Shown here piece by piece: positions 52,867 to 64,000 of a stretch of DNA of 64,000 nucleotides; within the stretch, counting starts at the first letter, position 1, and every line of letters begins with the position of its first letter. The notes beneath the pieces are model-generated. The model ran no database searches and was not told the DNA's origin. It saw only the letters and a list, made by a program, of their open reading frames with translations. Both the position numbers and the translations under genes were made by a program. This DNA comes from Owenia fusiformis (Eukaryota; Annelida; Polychaeta; Sabellida; Oweniidae). The DNA is taken from the NCBI GenBank assembly GCA_903813345.2, contig CAIIXF020000001.1, forward strand, positions 29,625,915-29,689,914, in the 5' to 3' direction.

Positions 52867-54201
52867 ATATAATCTTGGACAGTTCTGATATGTTTCTGAT
52901 GTGTTTCACAGGATCTTAATTTTTAAAATATATATTTACATTCATTTGATGTCAAAGGACCACTATGAGGCTTAATACATGGTGTAAAAGGAATGTATGT
53001 AGCCATTCCCTTTTATTACCTGTTAACAATACCATATATCATGGCATTGGACCTTTGTCATGATAACAACCCCACTACAGACTCAGTGGAAAACAATGTA
53101 GACCTTATCAGGCAACTGAGATTGCGGATGCTAACAGGAGCACTTTGATGGTATATAAGTGTGGTCAGTTGAACAAATACAAGTGAGCCTCCTACTATTT
53201 GAAATAAGTTCATTAGTGGGATTAGTTGTCAGGAAACAGAAATTGGTTGGATTGTGATACTAGGATTGTGGTTGTCCTGTTCTAAGTATACATTTTAAGT
53301 AGTCATCCAATATTGAATCCAGGGATTCTCAGGTCATGATAAGAACAAATAAATTACCTTTTAATGCAATACTTATCAAATATTTCCAATTCTTATGTAC
53401 TTCATATGATCTTTCTTCTGTGATGTTCATTTGTGGATTCTTCAGGTGAAGGTTAGTCCTAGGATCAATTGAAACAATTTGTACCAATGCATTTATGTCA
53501 TATTTACTATAAGATTGAATTAATGAAGTAAATGAATTGAAAATATTGAATTTCGATAAACTCCAGGTCTTTTTCAGTGATTCACTTAAGTAACATAAAC
53601 TATCTATATATCAATATAATCATACGATCATGCAACAGCTTTTTAAATCGGTCATTTGTTGAAATATAATTGTATAAAACTTTAAGTGCATGTGCCCAGA
53701 TATTCCATGGCATATGCCATAAGTACATAGATCTGAATCATTGATACACAAAAAGCCTTGTCAATCAAACCTCATTGATTGAAAAATTAGAGATATTAAC
53801 TCAAGTGGTTCTGAAACTTTTTTTAAGATTTTAGTTCTCATCGAAACCTGTGGTAAATATATTTATAATACGATAAACATTTCTTTTTAACTTAGATAAG
53901 CCAAATGAATTTTGAAAATATGTTAATTATGCACCCTAAATGACATTACATCATAATCTGATGACACCACAAATTTTAGAATAGGCCTATGCTATAAAAT
54001 GCAATATATGCATGTAAATGAAATTAAGTGATTTTCTTCGTGTATCTACATATTGTAATAATAGTCTAATTATGATCTGCTTTAAATTGTATAGGTTAAT
54101 TCTATTAGATTCAAAAATAACTTTATAATACCGATTTCGTTTTATTGATTTATAATATACATGCGTTTTCATTGAATGAAACATATTGCATATAAAGGAT
54201 A

Positions 54202-55879
54202 ATAAGCACGGGGGATAAGCAAAACGAGGGCGAAGCCACGGACTGCGACTTGCGTAATTCAAAACGAGGTTACAACGCATTGTAGCTGAACAATGGCGGT
54301 AAGTCCAAACTTAATTTGGAAGGCATGTTAGGATTTGGGGTAGATTATTGGTTTGGATATTCTACAGAATAGCTAGTATGTTCCAGTCGGTGATCAACAT
54401 ATTCATACTCCACCTGCAATGGCATTCTTGGTGCTCGGCTGTCCAATAGTTTAGCATGGACACAAATGAATTCGAAATCTGCCACAAAAAATGTAATTTT
54501 GTCAATATTTGTCCCTAATATACCGATTTAAACAAAGGAATCAGAAATGACATCGAATTAATATAATTATTCATGTTCTGTTGTTACAATTACATCTTCG
54601 TGTGATATTTGGTAAGCGGAAAACGTACAATTACATAGAAAATTGGAATTTATAATAGTCGCAGTCCATCCATCTGCCCAACGCAGTCCGCGACTCAGTG
54701 TTGCTTTATATCTGGAGCTGAACGCAATCACAGCCAAAGGTAGATAGCACAATGTGTGTACAGGTGTGGCCGAAATGGAGCAACTTCGGACAAAATTGAA
54801 TATAAAGGGCTATTTTAATAGACCTACGTACATCGTGTCTCAATCCATTCTGCAAATATATACAAGCTGTCAATACAGCTGAAATCATGAATTTATGGTA
54901 GCTAGCAATATTGATGGACTGTTGGAAAGATCATCCAAAATTACATTAACTCACCAACTCTCCAATTATTTGATATTTTCCTGATATCTTAAATACTAGT
55001 TAATGTACCCTTCCCCAATAGCTTTTATTGCATCATCAAAAAGTTAATTGTTTCGCATTTCTACTTCTTATAAAAAGTCTCACCACTATCCAATTATCTA
55101 TATATTTAACCCTATCCACAAATTGGTTTGTAATAAACATATTACGTTGTCATCTTGCGCTCGACTGTTCTGCCAAATACGCTATTGAATTGCCATATTT
55201 CTAGGTCTTAAACGATACAATATAGTAATTTGGGACATTGATTCAGGTAATAGATATATGTTAATCAACGTAACTTTGAATGATAATCTGGATGCTGACT
55301 TTCTTTTCCTGAAACAATAATAGCGTAGGAATATAGTTTACACTATCTTATTTATTTCGTGTTCGCGGCTGGACTGCGTTGCTTAGAATATCAATGGAGG
55401 CTGTGTTGCGTTGTTGAAATAGCTTTGTTTACTGGACTGCGTCCACTATGAATGCGCAGTTTGAATCTAATTTTCTCCTCATGAACACATTCTATTATCA
55501 AATCATTTTCACGAATTATACTCGGAGCCTCAACTAACCTTCAGATATCAGAAACGTGTTCAAACTCCTTTCAAATGTATAGTAAATTAAATAATATGCA
55601 CATATTTTACAGGTAAAATCAGAACTTTGCTACTGTTTTAGCTTGATCTGGACAACTGCTTATTTTCTTATCTACAGACCAACAGTAGATACAGAGTAAT
55701 ATTTTGGTCACCGATTAGACACTACGATAGCATTTAAAATACCTGGATTTCTCTATTTTGTCGGAAGAAGCAGAAGGCACTGCCGGATGTCCCTCCATTT
55801 TGGCGCTGGACTGCGGTGTAAAGTTACGCGAGTCGCAGTCCGTGGCTTCGCCCTCGTTTTGCTTATCCCCCGTGATAAG
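54202..55879. mobile_element. 1,668-bp DNA transposon with identical 44-bp inverted ends and a repeated 8-mer
   Basis: The element is 54207-55874. The inverted ends (54207-54250, 55831-55874) are identical over 44 bp, beginning CACGGGGGATAAGC. They are flanked by ATAAG on both sides (54202-54206, 55875-55879). The 8-mer GGACTGCG or its complement occurs seven times inside: 54240, 54660, 54682, 55371, 55434, 55808 and 55834. By chance about 0.05 would be expected in this length. Near the left end, ATGGCG at 54293-54298 is followed directly by GTAAGT. There is no long frame, so it is non-autonomous. CAC ends and a 5-bp duplication recall Transib, without the usual heptamer. Perfect ends imply a young insertion. 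Confidence 0.9.
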
Positions 55880-57050
55880 GGAGGATGTTGGATATCATAT
55901 ATAGATAATCAGAAGATCAGCTTGCAAAAATACAGTAAAAATAGATAAATCTGTTACATTTTTAGTCGATTTAAAGTTGATTTAGTTGATTAAAGATCAT
56001 TATTGCTGTATATTGCCCCATTTATTAAAAGGAGTTTGTCTGGATGGATCAATACTGACATCATTGTCAATGAACTCAGCTGTGCTGCTTACTACACCTG
56101 TGTCAAGAAGTGCACCTTTTTTACTCTCATTGTTGCATTAAGGCAGTGAAGTTTCAATAGTTTTATTGATGTGTTCCTTGTTGTCCTTGTTCCAATTCAG
56201 TGATTGATTGATTGCATTTTAGTGATGGTTGATTTATTGCTGAAATGGTTTTTTATCTTGTATATTTTGAATTGGGATATTAGACTTTTGATAGGATTCA
56301 GTGTAGGTGTATAAAGTTGAAATTATATCATTAATAAACTGTAACTATTGATCTGGTTATGGTTGTTTGAACAGAGAGCACCTGTTGCAATAAGCCTACT
56401 AGCATGACTGTAATATTCATCCCGCCCTCATTGTGAATAATTATTAGTTCGTGTAGATTAAACAAAAAGAGCAATAAAGTTTATCAATTTCCGTTTTTTT
56501 AGAAAAAATTATATTATTGGAATCAGCAAATGTACACTTTAATTATTCATCCCTGTTTGTTTAACTAATTTACAAGATGATTTTTAGAATCCAATTCAAA
56601 TATCTACATTATTATAGAATCATATTCCAAGAAATATAGATAGAAATACAATGTACAAATAGTATATTATATCTGAATTTGCCTACAGTATTTTATTTTT
56701 TAAATGAAGGCAATTAATATGCTGATATTATCCAAATGAAATGATATAAGTTACTATATTGATAAATGGGAAAATACATGGAAGCACTCCGAAGCAGGCC
56801 TCATTAATTTGACTTTGTAATGTTCTCACCCTGACAGGTGATTAATAACTGATCATGGAACTAATCTCCAAATTAATATGCCAAATGAAGGTGTCATTGG
56901 ATCAGTTCTAATGTATTGATTCAGGTGGCTTGATTCTTGTTCATTTTGATTTTTATGCTTGAGTTCCTGGATTCAATTTGATTATATACTACTGTATGTT
57001 AGTAGGTTTTTGATTACCTAATGCTCCCAACTCATAATTTTACGATTCAT
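55880..57050. other. Interval without a confirmed gene
   Basis: A stretch at about 56000-56160 is open on both strands in short frames. No family or splice structure supports a gene. Confidence 0.3.
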
Positions 57051-57204
57051 CATGGGTGTAGCCAGGGGTGCGATGGGTACATCCTCCCACATCCCCACAA
57101 AAAATTCTGGGGGTCAACGCCTGAACCCCCATTTTTGGGGCTTGCTTCGCTTGCAGTTATGCCAACCCAAAAATTCGCACCCCCCTTGACAATTGTTGGC
57201 TATG
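57051..57204 (+). mobile_element. Short C-rich non-autonomous element, copy 1
   Basis: Starts CATGGGTGTAGCCAGGGGTG and ends CCTTGACAATTGTTGGCTAT. A reversed relative at 59676-59786 shares the order of blocks (CCCCACAAAA, then GCTTGCAGT-ATGC-AACCCAAAAA, then CCTTGACAATTG). No clear flanking duplication is seen here. Confidence 0.65.
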
Positions 57205-57503
57205 CTGCTGCTGTTCATATTGGGGTGTGTAAGATCATCTTAAGGGAAATACAATGTAATTAATCTGGAATCCTATGACAGCTTTATGAGAGAGTTGGCA
57301 CAGTATTAACTGCCTTAATTAAGAAACATCTTATCTATTTGCTAATGAAGATATTCTATGAAAGATCTGACCATTGGTTAACCAGCACAGCCTTTGCATG
57401 CTCCATGGAAATTATTTTATTTTATCAATAGAACAGTGATGACCACCACAGGCCCCAGAGACAGTTGTATTAATTGATATTACTGTGCTGTGTGTCACAT
57501 CAG

Positions 57504-58296
57504 CTGATCTATTGTCTGGGGTAGTGCCAATAAATCTCAAGCTCTCGTTTGCTGCCAAGTGCCCCTTCAAGCTAAAGGTACATCAAGTTAAAACAAAAGA
57601 TTTAGACAACAGCTGAGCTGAAAAATTGCCTTGTCGGCATAAATATGTCAACAATGCATGTCATTGTTCTGTTTGTGGTTTATACATCCTGTATTGATCT
57701 GTTTAAATTTGTAATGGCATTATTGCTTGTATGGAATAGGGGTCAAATGCTTATTGGATGAAGTTGTTATGTGTACTTATGTATCATCATCTGCCATTTT
57801 TGTTTTACCAGTAACAGGAGAAAGGGGTGGGAGGGGTATTTTATATTCAATAGCTCCCACATCTCTAAATAATAGGCACAGACACAAGAATTCCGTGAAA
57901 TCCGCAGAATTTGGGTTTTCAAAATTCTTGCAGAATATTCGGGATTTCATGCAGAATTTGGCGCAGAATTCAACTTTTTCTTATTGCATCTCATTGTAAC
58001 ATTGCACTTTAAAAGAGACACATTTCATCATCATAGGTGCATCCTTGACATTTATTGACAGAGACAGGATAAACTGAGGACTCCAATAGACCAGTAGACA
58101 GGGAAAATGATTAGACAAACCTGGGGTTTTAAAATTAACAAAATTAGCTAGCAAATGATTTTTTTAGTGAAAAGATACTGTATGTAATCTAAGGACATAT
58201 CCTTAAATGTTTCCTGTTGACATAAAGTGCCAGAAACAAGAAAATTACTTGATGCTCAAGTTGCATCAACAGTACCCCATCGGGAGCCTCAGCCAG
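57504..58296 (+). CDS. Two possible internal exons of an unidentified gene
   Basis: Candidate exons 57504-57577 (acceptor CACATCAG, donor GTACAT) and 58234-58296 (acceptor GTGCCAG, donor GTAAAG) are open in one frame and look like coding sequence (VPINLKLSFAAKCPFKLK; KQENYLMLKLHQQYPIGSL). Phases allow joining to each other and to the exons at 60235-60488. I recognise no family. The exons are short, so chance agreement is possible. Confidence 0.2.
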
Positions 58297-59675
58297 GTAA
58301 AGAGTATGAAAAATGAGACCATTGCCATCTTATAACTTACCAACTACCTCCCTATGGCTATTGCACTGGCTTTATGGATCCATCTACCTAATTTCTGACT
58401 TATATGACAATTAAACCTGAGACTTAATTCATCATTGTCATGTTGAGTCTCTATTCTTGCACTCTTAAAGTTATTAGCACATTTTGTTGCACCACCATTT
58501 TTGTATGGGACAGTTTACACTGTTTCAAATTCTTAGCATGAGTTGACTCATGATTGAAGTAACTTGTATCATCATGTTTGTTTTTATCATTGCCTTCACT
58601 TGTGTTGGCATGAACTTGGTGTAAGACCACACGAAATTTGGAGTTTATTGTCAATAACACCATTACAGAGGGAAGTTGATTTTTCCAGTCATACATGTAT
58701 ACCATCATAGCAGTAGCACTTAGATAAGTTGATAATCAAGAATGCATTCTGAGTCTAATATAATGAGACCCTTCAAGAATTTCATTTTTTCCATTTATTA
58801 AAGTGCTTTCATATGTCCCTGGGCTTGGTTGTTCTTAACATTTTCCAGTAAGTATTATAAGCTTTCCTGCATGTGTTCTCTTAATCGCACACCATGAAGT
58901 TGTTGATTGTAATAACAAACATCTATTAAATTGGCCTTTTATTTTCTTTTAAGTACAAACTTTTTGAGTAAAGTTTTGTCACAAGTTTGGAATAAGTAAA
59001 TAGACATAGTCTATCCCTGATCTAGGGCAATTTTCAGTACTTGTTTTGTGGCAGCAATGAAGCCTTCTGTGAGGGATGAACATATGTATTTTGACACTAT
59101 CTTGCAGTTATTTTGTGTTTTCTGATGTTGCCTTTGTGATCTCTTGTTATAAACCTGATCACAATGGGAACGGCACCATATTTATTTGGTAAATGAGCGA
59201 AGAGTTGGAATAAAAGTAAAATTTATGATTTAAGGGATGCTATATCGCAAAGATTCATTATATTCAAGGTGCATGAAAATATGTAATTTTTAAAATGAAA
59301 TGTTGATTTCTACATTTATCCATAAGATACTGACCACATGAACTTTTAAATGTTTAGAAATAGACTCACTAGTCTGAGAGGTTGGGATGGTCATTTTACT
59401 GTGGGAAGTTAAGGTACTGTTTATTTATCCAATCCACATTCTTTAAATTAATAATGACTAATAGAGATAACACTGGACATCAGAAGACCCACTATTTGAG
59501 ACTTGCTACTGCTAATGCACTTGTTGACTTACTGAATTATGGCAATGTATGTTAGATAAGTGAACAAATGCAGGGAGTGGTGGAAGCAGGTTGTTAAGTG
59601 TAATGTTTCATAAATTAAGGGCATCTGTTTATTTGAAAATATACATGTGTTTGTAGGATTATTTCTGTACTGTAC
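58297..59675. other. Interval without recognised features
   Basis: If the exon chain at 57504-60488 is real, this is intron. Otherwise I see nothing in it. Confidence 0.3.
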
Positions 59676-59786
59676 GCAGCAATTGTCAAGGGAGGGTGCC
59701 GGTTTTTGGGTTTGCATCACTGCAAGTAAAACGAGCACTGAGTTTTGTGGGGGTGGGGGAGTCACACCCCCCTGGCTATGCCCATG
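59676..59786 (-). mobile_element. Short C-rich non-autonomous element, copy 2 (reversed)
   Basis: Reverse-complement relative of 57051-57204, ending CCTGGCTATGCCCATG on the plus strand. It is flanked by GTAC on both sides (59672-59675, 59787-59790), a possible 4-bp target duplication. A 133-codon minus-strand frame across it is a by-product of the element. Confidence 0.6.
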
Positions 59787-60234
59787 GTACATTACATATT
59801 TTGTCCGACATGAAAGGTAGAAACAGATCCACTCAAATTTGGGGAAAATCAATTTATTTCTAATGATTTTGCCTATTATTGTACATTTCTTCTCAGAGGG
59901 AAAAGAGATAATGTTGGCCCAAGCACTCATTCAGCTGAAAAATATTTTTTTTCTTCTAAATATTTGATTGTGCTATGATTGTGTCATACTTGTTTGGCTT
60001 GGATAATTGGTTGTGCTAATATTACATTGTTTTACATATTGTTCCCAATGGATTTTATGAGATAAAACTTGAAATCAACTAGTACTAAAACTGTCATTCC
60101 AGTGGTCGCAAGATATATTGTCTGTTGTTTTTATAGTCCTATTATCTTCAGTCTGTGACAATACATACTTGAACAATCATCCATCAGTGCTAAATACCTG
60201 TTCCAATTTTTCACCTAAACAAGCACCCTGTCAG

Positions 60235-60488
60235 TTTAATGAATCTTTCTATGTACAGTATGTAATATTTCCTGTAAGTAAAAGGAGTCCTCTGGCGCAG
60301 CTAATGTTCAGTTCTTTCAAATTCCTCTATAGTGAAAAGAAAAATATAGTTGTTTTGAATTGATAGACAACAAATATGGCTTATATTAAACACAAATATC
60401 TTAATCTTGTTTTCAGAATGCCGTTTCTCAGTATTTAGATGATTTTGAAAGAAGATTCAAAAGAAAATATTATGGTCAAGTTTTGTAA
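60235..60488 (+). CDS. Possible 3'-terminal exons of an unidentified gene
   Basis: Exon 60235-60273 (or 60152-60273 with an upstream acceptor ATCTTCAG) ends at a GTAAGT donor. The last exon 60417-60488 follows a good acceptor (TCTTGTTTTCAG) and ends in TAA. The two join in phase 0 and give FNESFYVQYVIFP followed by NAVSQYLDDFERRFKRKYYG and two more residues. The charged, amphipathic tail looks like real protein. I do not recognise the family, and earlier exons are uncertain (see 57504-58296). It may be a chance combination of short frames and splice-like sites. Confidence 0.3.
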
Positions 60489-61806
60489 TTGTAAGGGTGA
60501 ACACCCAATATCCTGTGGTCCAAGCTAATATCAAGTGATGATATACTTTGAAAAATGACAACAAATGAAGAAACATGAACTATGTAACACTTTGAACTAA
60601 TTAAAACCACTGGTGTTAATGAGAGTTGAATTGTTATGTTGGTTGCATTTGAAACTCATAGTGACATTTCACCAGAGCAGACCCCTGAGATTTAGAGACT
60701 AGCATTGCATTCAGATTCTTCAGATGAATCTCTGCTGCACTCTCCATTTTAGTCTGCAACTATTATTTGTATGTCATCTTCCTTGTTTTGTTAAGATTAT
60801 TATATCTTCACCAGAAGTGGTGACATACTATTATTGTCACCTGAGACTAACATAAAATTATGATGGTCTCAGTTGTCACCAACTTTTTTGTGGATGGTGT
60901 TATATGTTTATGGCTCTTCATTTATCAACACAAGTCACAGTCATAAATATATAAAAATGTTCCTGTTTCAATTAAATTCAATTAGTAGATCATTGTATTA
61001 CTTAATTGTTTATTGTATACTGTAATATAATATATATTAAAAAAGATTAAAAAGTATGGATTTCAACAGATGATGGAAATTTTTGCAGACCTATATGTTC
61101 TTGACAGAGTCAATGAATAATCAAGATCTTGAGATAACCTTCAGAAAACATAAAATATGAAATTGAAAAAAATGATACAAAAGGAATAGACAAAATGAAC
61201 CCCAAAAAATATCAAATCTATACAAAATCATCACACAAAATAACTAAAACATCATTGACATCAGTAAATATGTAATTTAAGTGCCCCCAGCTCCCCCACC
61301 CCTGGCTATGGGCCTGACATATAAACAATATATCACGTTTTTAAAACTCAAGACTAGATGAATTCACCTGAACACCTGATTTTAATCACAATCATCAGCT
61401 TTTACTACATACTGTCACTTTACTGTTCTATCATTTGTTGAGTTGTAGTTTGATATTGACTTTTATCTCTGCTAAATATTGATCCTGATGGTATATTGTT
61501 TACTCAACCATCAATCCTGGTTTAACGATAAGTTTACAATAATGCAGGTTCTATAAAATACAAATATATAAGCACAAATGCCAAAGGGAAGGGTGACTAA
61601 AAACTTTAAAGAAACCCAACAAGAAAAGCAAACTGTAAGTGTAAAGATATTTCAAATATAAGGTACAACATCGAACACAAAGTTTAATCATGGCATTTCT
61701 TCTTTCACAACATTCAAAAGAATTAAAAATAAATGAAATAAGTATGACTTAAGTTTTTATTGAACTATTTAAAGTCAGTGATTCAAATGAACAAAAAATT
61801 ATTTGC
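60489..61806. other. Interval before the tRNA pair
   Basis: AT-rich. Contains the right-end remnant of a C-rich element at 61275-61318 (CCTGGCTATGGGCCTG). No gene is seen. Confidence 0.4.
61275..61318. mobile_element. Solo right-end remnant of the CAGGCCC-TAGCC element family
   Basis: GTGCCCCCAGCTCCCCCACC followed by CCTGGCTATGGGCCTG matches the right terminus of the element at 40447-40624. Confidence 0.5.
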
Positions 61807-61821
61807 AAAAAAAAAAGAAGC

Positions 61822-61893
61822 CTCCCCGTCGGGGAATCGAACCCCGGTCTCCCGCGTGACAGGCGGGGATACTCACCACTATACTAACGAGGA
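61822..61893 (-). tRNA. tRNA-Asp (anticodon GTC), copy 1
   Basis: A 72-nt gene that reads TCCTCGTTAGTATAGTGG from 61893 leftwards. The acceptor stem pairs fully (one G-U) with G as discriminator. The anticodon loop is CTGTCAC (GTC) on a CCCGC/GCGGG stem. The internal promoter boxes are intact (TAGTATAGTGG; GGTTCGATTCC). No intron is present and CCA is not encoded, as usual in eukaryotes. A run of ten T on the transcribed strand (61807-61816) starts six bases downstream and should end Pol III transcription. It is identical to the copy at 62017-62088. Confidence 0.98.
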
Positions 61894-62016
61894 CTTGGCT
61901 GAACTTCCTCCTATGCATTTGGATAATATAATATACAACCTGAAGCACTTCCTGTTAACTCTTATGACCTTTGAACCAGTACATATTTTAATTGTGAAGC
62001 AGGATGTCCAGCCAAG

Positions 62017-62088
62017 TCCTCGTTAGTATAGTGGTGAGTATCCCCGCCTGTCACGCGGGAGACCGGGGTTCGATTCCCCGACGGGGAG
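62017..62088 (+). tRNA. tRNA-Asp (anticodon GTC), copy 2
   Basis: Identical over all 72 nt to the copy on the minus strand, with the 5' ends facing each other 123 bp apart. The eight bases before each gene (CAGCCAAG) are also the same. T runs at 62096-62099 and 62103-62111 are the likely Pol III terminators. The sequence also matches vertebrate tRNA-Asp(GUC) as I know it, so both copies look functional. Confidence 0.98.
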
Positions 62089-62111
62089 GCTAATATTTTG
62101 AATTTTTTTTT

Positions 62112-62513
62112 GATAACAGATCTAAAAATATTCCATATAGTTTATCTGATTGGATACATATGATGCCACACATATGTCATAATTTTGTCAAACAATGTGT
62201 TTCATATACAGTAATATGCCATATGGTATCTTGGGTATCATTTAACGAGGCCAATTAGAAGATTATATCTACTACTTTCAGATTTTATAAAACATAGAAA
62301 ACTATGAAGATGTATGGTCTATATAAAAAATGTCGATTTTCCTAGGTGGGTGAAATTTGTTCATGCCAGTTTCAATTATATTCTGACCTACATTATTTTC
62401 CCATGTGCTATTGTGCAATGTAGTAGTACTACTATCACTTCATAAAAGTAGTCCCGGTGCATCTAATTAACATGCTAGACACCTACAATTGATCAAGCCA
62501 TCTTCTGGCATGT
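62112..62513. other. Interval between tRNA and fold-back repeat
   Basis: Nothing recognised. Confidence 0.4.
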
Positions 62514-62791
62514 CCTATATCTGTATAAAGGAGGATTGGCAACCATAATTCAAACTCAATTTTCAGTTGCCTGGCATGGACATATTTGGTAACAATATAT
62601 GCATAATATGTTGAAAAATTGCATTTCAGGAGTTTGAATACTACCATAATACTTGTAATGTATTTCTTCCAGTGTAATAAGTCATCCAAAGATGAACCTT
62701 CTCGAAATATTATGACTAAATTGTACCATTCCAGGCAATGAAAGATCAAGTTTGAATAACGGCTGTCAGTCCTCCTTGATCTGTATATAGG
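62514..62791. repeat. Fold-back (inverted) repeat, ~278 bp
   Basis: Left arm from CCTATATCTGTATAAAGGAG (62514) and right arm ending CTCCTTGATCTGTATATAGG (62791) are inverted copies. The best-matched part of the arms is about 65 bp, weaker to about 90 bp. Shared inner blocks include CAAACT/AGTTTG and TTGCCTGG/CCAGGCAA. It could be an old MITE. The minus-strand frames over it are artefacts of the repeat. Confidence 0.65.
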
Positions 62792-64000
62792 CTGCTGCTG
62801 GTATGACCTGCACAAACTGTATACATATGCTATAGTTCATCACTGCAGAAATAGCAGATGAAATGAAATAGATCAGGAGAAACTGTTCAAGTGTTCTTGC
62901 AATGTAAACCATATATTTCATATTTTGTATTATATATTGTATTAAAACATCATAAATGATACCAGTATAAGTCATGAATGTTTGATAATAGTAATTATAT
63001 CTGTATGGTAATTTGTTTGTAATGAAATGTAGAAATATTTCGTGAATTGTCTGATCTGAATTTGAAATGCAAGGGACTGTCTGAGGCTCAAACCCATTGA
63101 CTGGAGCAGGCTCCACTACATTTTTACTCTACTACCTTATTGTAATAATAATTTTTGAATGGTAGGGAGGGCCTACTAGACATGGTTTCTGTGTAAGTTA
63201 GATCATTGATTCATTTAACTAGTATGAAACAACATTTTCTTTTTCTAACAGTGTTTTTAGTCCTTATAGGTCTTTACCGTTTTGGCACATGAACCATATC
63301 CTGCAGTGCTGCAGACTCATTCTTATCTCTGGCATACAATGATTACACACTTAGATATCTCTTTAGACCACTTTGGATGGTTTTCATTTCAATCTGAGAA
63401 ATTGTTGGTAACGTATATGCAATAGATTTCCTGGAATGATAGTGTTGTAACTGCTAACTTAAACCATGACAATATAAACCTCAACAAATACGAGGACTCC
63501 AGACCCCCCCTAGTATGGGTCTATTTTTATTCATTTTCAGTCTTATTCATCTCAAAATTAAAGTGGCTCAAAACAAGCTTCGGATCGGAACTTTTCTTAA
63601 AAATCCCCCCTCCATTTATCAGTTTTCAGGACTACCTGATAACAATAAGGAGTTAATAGTAAATGTTCCTTAATCAATATTGCTTTAACACATTAAAATG
63701 TTTAGATTAAGCACTCCCACTATTCAATCTCATTATTTACTACCACTGTATAGTGTTCGTTTACTACCAATATAGTAAAAACATGATAGGTTAACTTACT
63801 CAACAAAAACCCTTGGGAAAAAGATATAGGAACCAAATAAAGATTACTCTTGCCATGAACATTGTAGGAAAAATATCCCCAATCTGTCGAATTGTCACAT
63901 CCTCTTTTAGTGATCCTATATCTTGATTTATATTCTGAAACATAATAAATAAATTTGTTTTAATTATTGCTTTAATATTTTATATAAAATCATGTTATGG
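62792..64000. other. Interval to the window end
   Basis: AT-rich with no supported gene. A 116-codon minus-strand frame (62766-63116) overlaps the fold-back repeat and has no recognisable domain. Confidence 0.35.

Larger units (their letters stand above)
42897..54201. other. Long interval without a confirmed gene
   Basis: Contains element remnants at 43345-43502 and 52788-52866. A few islands look more like coding sequence than their surroundings: 48309-48533 plus, 49996-50235 minus, 52274-52516 plus and 53041-53148 plus. None could be assigned to a family or joined into a gene. Confidence 0.35.

Noticed and set aside
55990-56160. Short frames on both strands, one with an LLDTG motif
   Set aside because: Both strands are open over the same bases, the frames are under 55 codons and no neighbouring domain supports an aspartic protease or retroelement.
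59529-59930. 133-codon minus-strand frame
   Set aside because: Runs through the short C-rich element at 59676-59786; the proline-rich part is the C tract.

Overview
The window is AT-rich, intron-bearing animal DNA. It is most likely from a marine invertebrate, but the species cannot be fixed from the sequence. The evidence for an animal is a split CYRI/FAM49 gene with GT-AG introns, a tRNA-Asp(GUC) pair that matches the vertebrate sequence as I remember it, a CR1/Jockey-type LINE, and many short non-autonomous DNA transposons.

Layout. From 1 to 9 kb the plus strand carries the last eight coding exons of a CYRI (FAM49) orthologue, the Rac1-binding brake on the Scar/WAVE actin regulator. The first ~65 residues lie upstream of the window. 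Its introns hold a 5'-truncated LINE (about 126-2159), a small element with a 9-bp target duplication (2742-3090), a mariner-like MITE (5001-5209) and a pogo/mariner-like MITE (7395-7907). From 9 to about 12.6 kb is probably a long 3' UTR plus flank. From 12.6 to 57 kb I find no recognisable gene. This stretch holds simple and degenerate tandem repeats, an 11-copy 35-bp minisatellite (42512-42896) and transposons.

The most unusual part is 25.1-32.0 kb, a nested set of DNA elements. A 337-bp TA-flanked MITE (27176-27512) sits inside a 4,570-bp element with ~300-bp inverted ends (25984-30553, target duplication TTGAT). That element sits inside a satellite-carrying element (25690-31985, target duplication AGTAG). 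A separate 507-bp element (25120-25626) lies next to the nest. A second element with sharp ends (54207-55874, target duplication ATAAG, identical 44-bp inverted ends) has an internal 8-mer repeated seven times. Both large elements carry repeated short motifs that look like transposase binding sites, and neither has a visible transposase.

From 57.5 to 60.5 kb a few short frames joined by good splice signals may be the 3' end of an unidentified plus-strand gene. At 61.8-62.1 kb two identical tRNA-Asp genes stand head to head, followed by a 278-bp fold-back repeat. The genes show no sign of working together. The region reads as a gene tail, a long repeat-filled interval and a tRNA pair.
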